Assembly: GCA_039794245.1 (NCBI GenBank)
Contig: JBDIVS010000019.1
Span: 1-54,226 of the forward strand
Direction: 5' to 3'
Length of the DNA stretch: 54,226 nucleotides
Source of the DNA: DAITQM01 sp039794245
Lineage (GTDB): Bacteria; Pseudomonadota; Gammaproteobacteria; Xanthomonadales; Wenzhouxiangellaceae
Positions 51,234 through 54,226 of this stretch are shown here, one piece after another (within the stretch, counting starts at the first letter, position 1; each line of letters begins with the position of its first letter). Under the pieces are notes generated by a model, which saw only the letters and a list, made by a program, of their open reading frames with translations, searched no databases and was not told the DNA's origin. Made by a program: the position numbers and the translations under genes.

Positions 51234-51255
51234 AACAAAGGTTTCCTAATTTCTT

Positions 51256-52028
51256 GGCTCGTCAGCAGAATCTGTGGGTGAATTCCGGCTCGGGTAGAGC
51301 GCCAAGCGCATGATACAACGCGATTTTGGCGCATCGAAGTGCGCGTCGATCGGGTAGACCAGCGCAGGTAGCGGTGCCCGCGCTGGCGGGAAATTTCGTC
51401 GATGCCGATCGCCTGGATGCCCGACAGATCCTGATGGGCGCGGCCCCATTCCACCGCCATCTCGACCGCGCGAAATACGCTGTCCCAGGAGGCATCAAAC
51501 ACCCCGGCCACTTCCTTCCAGCTCAGCCGCCGGGCCCAGCGCGCCAGAAACCACGCATAGACTTCGGTCAGGCGGTGCTTGCCCGAGGCCCACCGCATCC
51601 GCTCGACCCTCACCCCGCAGTCCTAACAGCCCACCCGGCGCGGCGCATAGACCAGAAACACCTTGATGCCCCACAGCGGCACAAAACTCAAAGCGCCGTG
51701 CCGGCAATCGGTCGTAGCCCGGCCGCGGCCGCCCACAGCCCGAGCACAGGGACCGGCCATTGGCCCGTTCGGCGACCTCGACCTCCAGTTCGGGGACATC
51801 GGCCCTGCCGCCCCAAGACACATTCATATACGACTTGAATTTCTGAACCCGATTCAGGATAGTCTTCACCTGCATCCTGGCTTTTCCCTTCTGTTGGATG
51901 GTTGGATTGCACTTCCATCTTCTCAGAGAAGGGGCCGGGATGCTCCTTTTGAGTCGATCAAAACCCCAAAACGGCCGCTTTTCGATAGAATTCGCGGCAG
52001 TCTTACCCACAAATTCTGCGGAGGAGCC
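51256..52028 (-). mobile_element. Internally deleted ISL3-family insertion sequence
   Basis: A 773-bp element is bounded by imperfect inverted repeats. The left end begins GGCTCGTCAGCAGAATCTGT (51256-51282). The right end, read on the minus strand, begins GGCTCCTCCGCAGAATTTGT (52028-52002). About 22 of 27 positions match, and the GGCTCxTC start is typical of ISL3-family ends. The interior holds only the N-terminal part of a transposase. The 8-bp flanks (AATTTCTT and ACTTCTAG) do not form a clear target duplication, so the insertion is old or rearranged. Confidence 0.8.
51283..51875 (-). pseudogene. ISL3-family transposase remnant
   Basis: From ATG 51875 the frame reads MQVKTILNRVQKFKSYMNV and a zinc-finger segment (CSGCGRPRPGYDRLPARRFE). 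A frameshift near 51690 moves to the frame encoding FVPLWGIKVFLVYAPRRVGC. An in-frame TAG (about 51622) interrupts before DCGVRVERMRWASGKHRLTE. The helical domain ending in GIQAIGIDEISRQRGHRYL contains the first catalytic aspartate (GIDE). A further frame change follows (LVYPIDAHFD) and then the IS end. The C-terminal ~250 residues with the rest of the catalytic triad are missing, so it is inactive. Confidence 0.8.
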
Positions 52029-52267
52029 ACTTCTAGCAACCCGTACCGCAAATATAGTCGTCAGAAGTATGGGCATATGCTACAATCAACGAAGCGCCTA
52101 AAATTCAATACGATGCACTAAAACCTGGGAATCGAAATGGCCCGGTATTGATGTGGGCTGCAATGGCGGTCAGTGGTCCCTTGATCATCCGTAAACTGGC
52201 CGAACGCGAGGGCGGCGATTTCATCGGCGCCTTGTCTGCCGGCTGGTTGTCCAACTGCTACAAACAT
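52029..52267. other. Unassigned stretch between IS remnant and toxin-like locus
   Basis: No gene can be supported. A TACAAT hexamer lies at 52080-52085. A short forward open frame (about 52151-52299) reads MWAAMAVSGPLIIRKLAERE and on into the next locus. I do not recognise it, and it may be the remnant of a GC-rich gene cut by the adjacent low-GC DNA. Confidence 0.3.
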
Positions 52268-52558
52268 TCAGTTGACCATATCTGCGCGTTTAGATTTTAG
52301 TAAGTTGTGGTAATTCACTTTGTAAATCATAAATAATGCTGGCAAGTATACGACTAAAGCAGCAATGTAAAAATACATTACACTTAATGAAAATACCTTA
52401 GGCGAGGTAATAAGAACAAAAAATATATACAATCCATTCATAAAAATTAAATACCTGTAAACGAGATGTCTCCTGTCATGCTTTGACAAAATCACTATTA
52501 ATATAATCAAGATATATGCAATCAGATGAAATCCGAAAATAATTCTCTGGGGCTCCAT
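52268..52558 (-). CDS. Small low-GC membrane protein, candidate immunity protein
   Basis: A 96-residue protein with three to four hydrophobic segments (IIFGFHLIAYILIILIVIL, YLIFMNGLYIFFVLITS, MYFYIAALVVYLPALFMIY) and a basic C-terminal tail. No family is recognised. Its AT-rich codon use contrasts with the GC-rich genes around it, suggesting transfer. ATG 52558 lies 4 bp after the stop of the toxin-like gene, with AGAGG about 9 bp upstream, so the pair is translationally linked. The position and small size fit an immunity protein for the hydrophobic C-terminal domain encoded just upstream; that is inference. Confidence 0.55.
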   Translation of the reverse strand: MEPQRIIFGFHLIAYILIILIVILSKHDRRHLVYRYLIFMNGLYIFFVLITSPKVFSLSVMYFYIAALVVYLPALFMIYKVNYHNLLKSKRADMVN

Positions 52559-52562
52559 GACG

Positions 52563-54040
52563 CTAGCCTCTAAGCCCAAAACATTGCAGGGGAGTTGGTA
52601 ACTGGGATCCAAATGCCTCTTCTAATGCTAATATACCTAGAACAACTGATAGTAGACCAACAGAAAGAGCCGCGCCAACTCCTGATGCTGCCGCAAATAA
52701 ACTAATTGTGACAAGTCCAGTTAATAACCCGCTTGCAAAACAGAGAAAATTGAACATTTCGCCGGACAAATCAAATCCAAGAAGTGAAAGTAACCCACCG
52801 TTTATAACAGTTGCTGATTGCAAGTCTGCAAAGAATGCGGTTAACTCCGATATTGTAGATAAACTACCTACCAATGAGCTTACCAACAGCATGCCTACAA
52901 AAAATCCAAGCAGGAAGCTATACGCCCCATTCGCCCCACCAGCAATCTTATAAGCCCCACCGCCACCGGATGGATCAAAAATAACATACCCCGCCCCACT
53001 CCACCCAGGCACCGATACATTATCGGTATGGGCGATCACTTCCTTGCCGGCGAGCAGAGCTTGCTGTATTTCCTGCTCGGTTTCAAAATGCAAGTTCAGA
53101 TTCGGCAGGGTCTCGGCCATGTTGGCGCGGGTCAGGTGGTAGATTCTCTGACCAAGCGCATTGGCCTTGCTGAGTGCCTTGACCGCCGAGATGGCATTCG
53201 CCGGTTCGGTTTCCGTCGAGAACATTTGCTCCGGCGTCGCATGTTCAAGCGCCGACGATAGTAGCCCCACCTGCATCACAAACTGACGTTGCTTTTCCGC
53301 TTGCAGACCATCCGTAATCTGCGCCCCGCCACTGGCAAGTCCAGCGCCACCCCGCCCGGCCTGATCGCAATCGGAAAACCCAGCAATCTAACCACATCCG
53401 GCTCGTACCCGAACGTCCCCATCCCAGCCATCAGCATCGTCTGTCCATCCTGTTGCAGACCCATCAGGTTGCTCAATGCCATGTACTGCGCATAATACCC
53501 GAGCATGCCGGCGTAGAACAAGTCGCCGAGGATGTCTTCGCGATCCAGAAGCGCGATCAGGGCAGGATCCTGGCTTTCGAGGGTGGTTTTGGTTTGTTCG
53601 ACCTTCTGGCGCAGTTGTTCCAGATTGGCGCTTGAAATGCTGCCCGACTCGCTGCCGATCGCCATGTAGCTCCCGGCCAGCACGCTCAAAGGCCGGGTCA
53701 CGGCCCCTCTGCCCGGAAAAAACACCTGATTGAACAGCATCAACTCCTCGCCCAGCTTGAGCCGGCTGTTGCCGGTGGCCAGCGTTTCGCCGCTCAGCTT
53801 GATCTCGGGCCGGACCTTGATCAGGCTCGAGATGCTGGACGGCAAATCCTCGATGCCGTCGGCATCTTCAGGTATCAGATTGGCCAGCGCCTGGGCATCG
53901 GCCTCGGAGGCCGGGGTGAACGACAAGGTCAGCTTGTGGTTGTTCACCCTGGCCCATGGAATCGTCACCGGCTGGATCGGAAAACCCGCCGGATCGGTCC
54001 CGAATCCCAACGTGATCTGCTGCTGCAGTGCCGGCGGCAC
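52563..54040 (-). pseudogene. Frameshifted large secreted protein (transglutaminase/RHS-associated type) with membrane-active-looking C-terminus
   Basis: Two adjacent frames form one protein. The 5' part (54040-53276 frame) reads VNNHKLTLSFTPASEADAQA, GETLATGNSRLKLGEELMLF, VLAGSYMAIGSESGSIS and KTTLESQDPALIALLDREDI, typical of a segment of large transglutaminase-domain secreted proteins. The 3' part (from about 53340) continues AQITDGLQAEKQRQFVMQVG, then NAISAVKALSKANALGQRIY and PGWSGAGYVIFDPSGGGGAY. One missing base in the C4 run 53334-53337 explains the break and might be a sequencing error. After the conserved GGANG (about 52935) the protein becomes a hydrophobic domain with about three membrane segments, as expected of a variable toxin end. 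The 5' end is cut by the repeat near 54050. Confidence 0.65.
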
Positions 54041-54049
54041 CTTGGCGAA

Positions 54050-54145
54050 ACGTGAGCGTGTTCAGGACAGTCATGAAAAAGCGAGATCGAGGACAGACGG
54101 TCATCAAAGAGCGACAGCGTATTCAGGACAGTCATGAATACGAAC
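54050..54145. repeat. Repeat unit carrying TCATGACTGTCC (inverse orientation)
   Basis: TTCAGGACAGTCATGAA occurs at 54061-54077 and 54122-54138, 61 bp apart, with a degenerate copy (GAGGACAGACGGTCATCAAA) between them. The reverse complement gives TCATGACTGTCC, the core of the repeat block at 1-420. It brings stop codons into the frame just upstream of the toxin-like gene. Confidence 0.8.
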
Positions 54146-54226
54146 CCGTCAACACCAAAACCGGCGATTCCATCGCCCGGCCGTGGTTGCCGGCTTATCC
54201 TCACGATTGGGGGGCGAAAGGTGGCA

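Noticed and set aside
53965..54204. 79-codon minus-strand frame across the right-edge repeat
   Set aside because: It is made of the repeat units read through and of the toxin-like gene in the wrong frame.

Overview
The window looks like a chromosomal segment of a high-GC gammaproteobacterium outside the Enterobacterales. Markers for this are ffs-dnaX-ybaB-recR, smc-zipA-ligA (SMC rather than MukB), and metG-rsxABCDGE-nth. No genus can be named from sequence alone. Most of the window is compact core genome with 1-4 nt start/stop overlaps. Accessory material sits at both ends and around 10.9-23.7 kb.

Layout. 1-420: nested direct repeats built on TCATGACTGTCC. 0.48-4.2 kb: a DUF6502 protein behind a near-leaderless promoter with a perfect operator-like palindrome, a secreted three-repeat protein with an acidic linker, and a DUF1207 protein. 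4.27-7.3 kb: tRNA-Ser, SRP RNA, dnaX, ybaB, recR. 7.4-10.9 kb: an MCE/Mla-type lipid ABC transporter. 11.0-17.9 kb: a copper/silver-type RND efflux operon (His/Cys-rich protein, CusC-, CusB- and CusA-like proteins) ending in a tandemly duplicated CopK-like protein. 17.9-18.5 kb: three decayed gene fragments. 18.55-23.6 kb (minus strand): hvfA-hvfB-hvfC-doxX(hvfX)-copA, a DUF692/MNIO RiPP-type cluster whose secreted precursor carries EGKCG and EGSCG motifs, followed by a copper P-type ATPase. 23.8-31.6 kb (minus): metG-rsxABCDGE-nth. 31.9-36.2 kb (minus): dadA-like oxidoreductase, deoxyinosine glycosylase, FmdB protein, POT peptide transporter and an unknown acidic protein. 36.3-44.8 kb: bolA, a PpiC-like lipoprotein, queF (minus), smc, zipA, ligA. 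44.8-45.2 kb: repeat and foldback element. 45.2-51.2 kb: DUF4156 lipoprotein, 3-hydroxyanthranilate dioxygenase, asnS, A-type Fe-S carrier, tRNA-Cys, tRNA-Leu, arginine deiminase, M19 dipeptidase. 51.25-52.03 kb: an internally deleted ISL3-family element with both inverted repeats. 52.27-54.05 kb: a frameshifted large secreted protein (transglutaminase/RHS-associated type) with a hydrophobic low-GC C-terminus, and an adjoining small membrane protein that could be its immunity partner. The right edge carries the same TCATGACTGTCC repeat as the left edge.

The strongest biological theme is copper. A Cus-type efflux operon with a double CopK and an hvfABCX-copA operon converge on each other, which would combine periplasmic export, periplasmic binding, a modified copper-binding peptide and cytosolic export. 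The second candidate system is the toxin/immunity-like pair at the right end.
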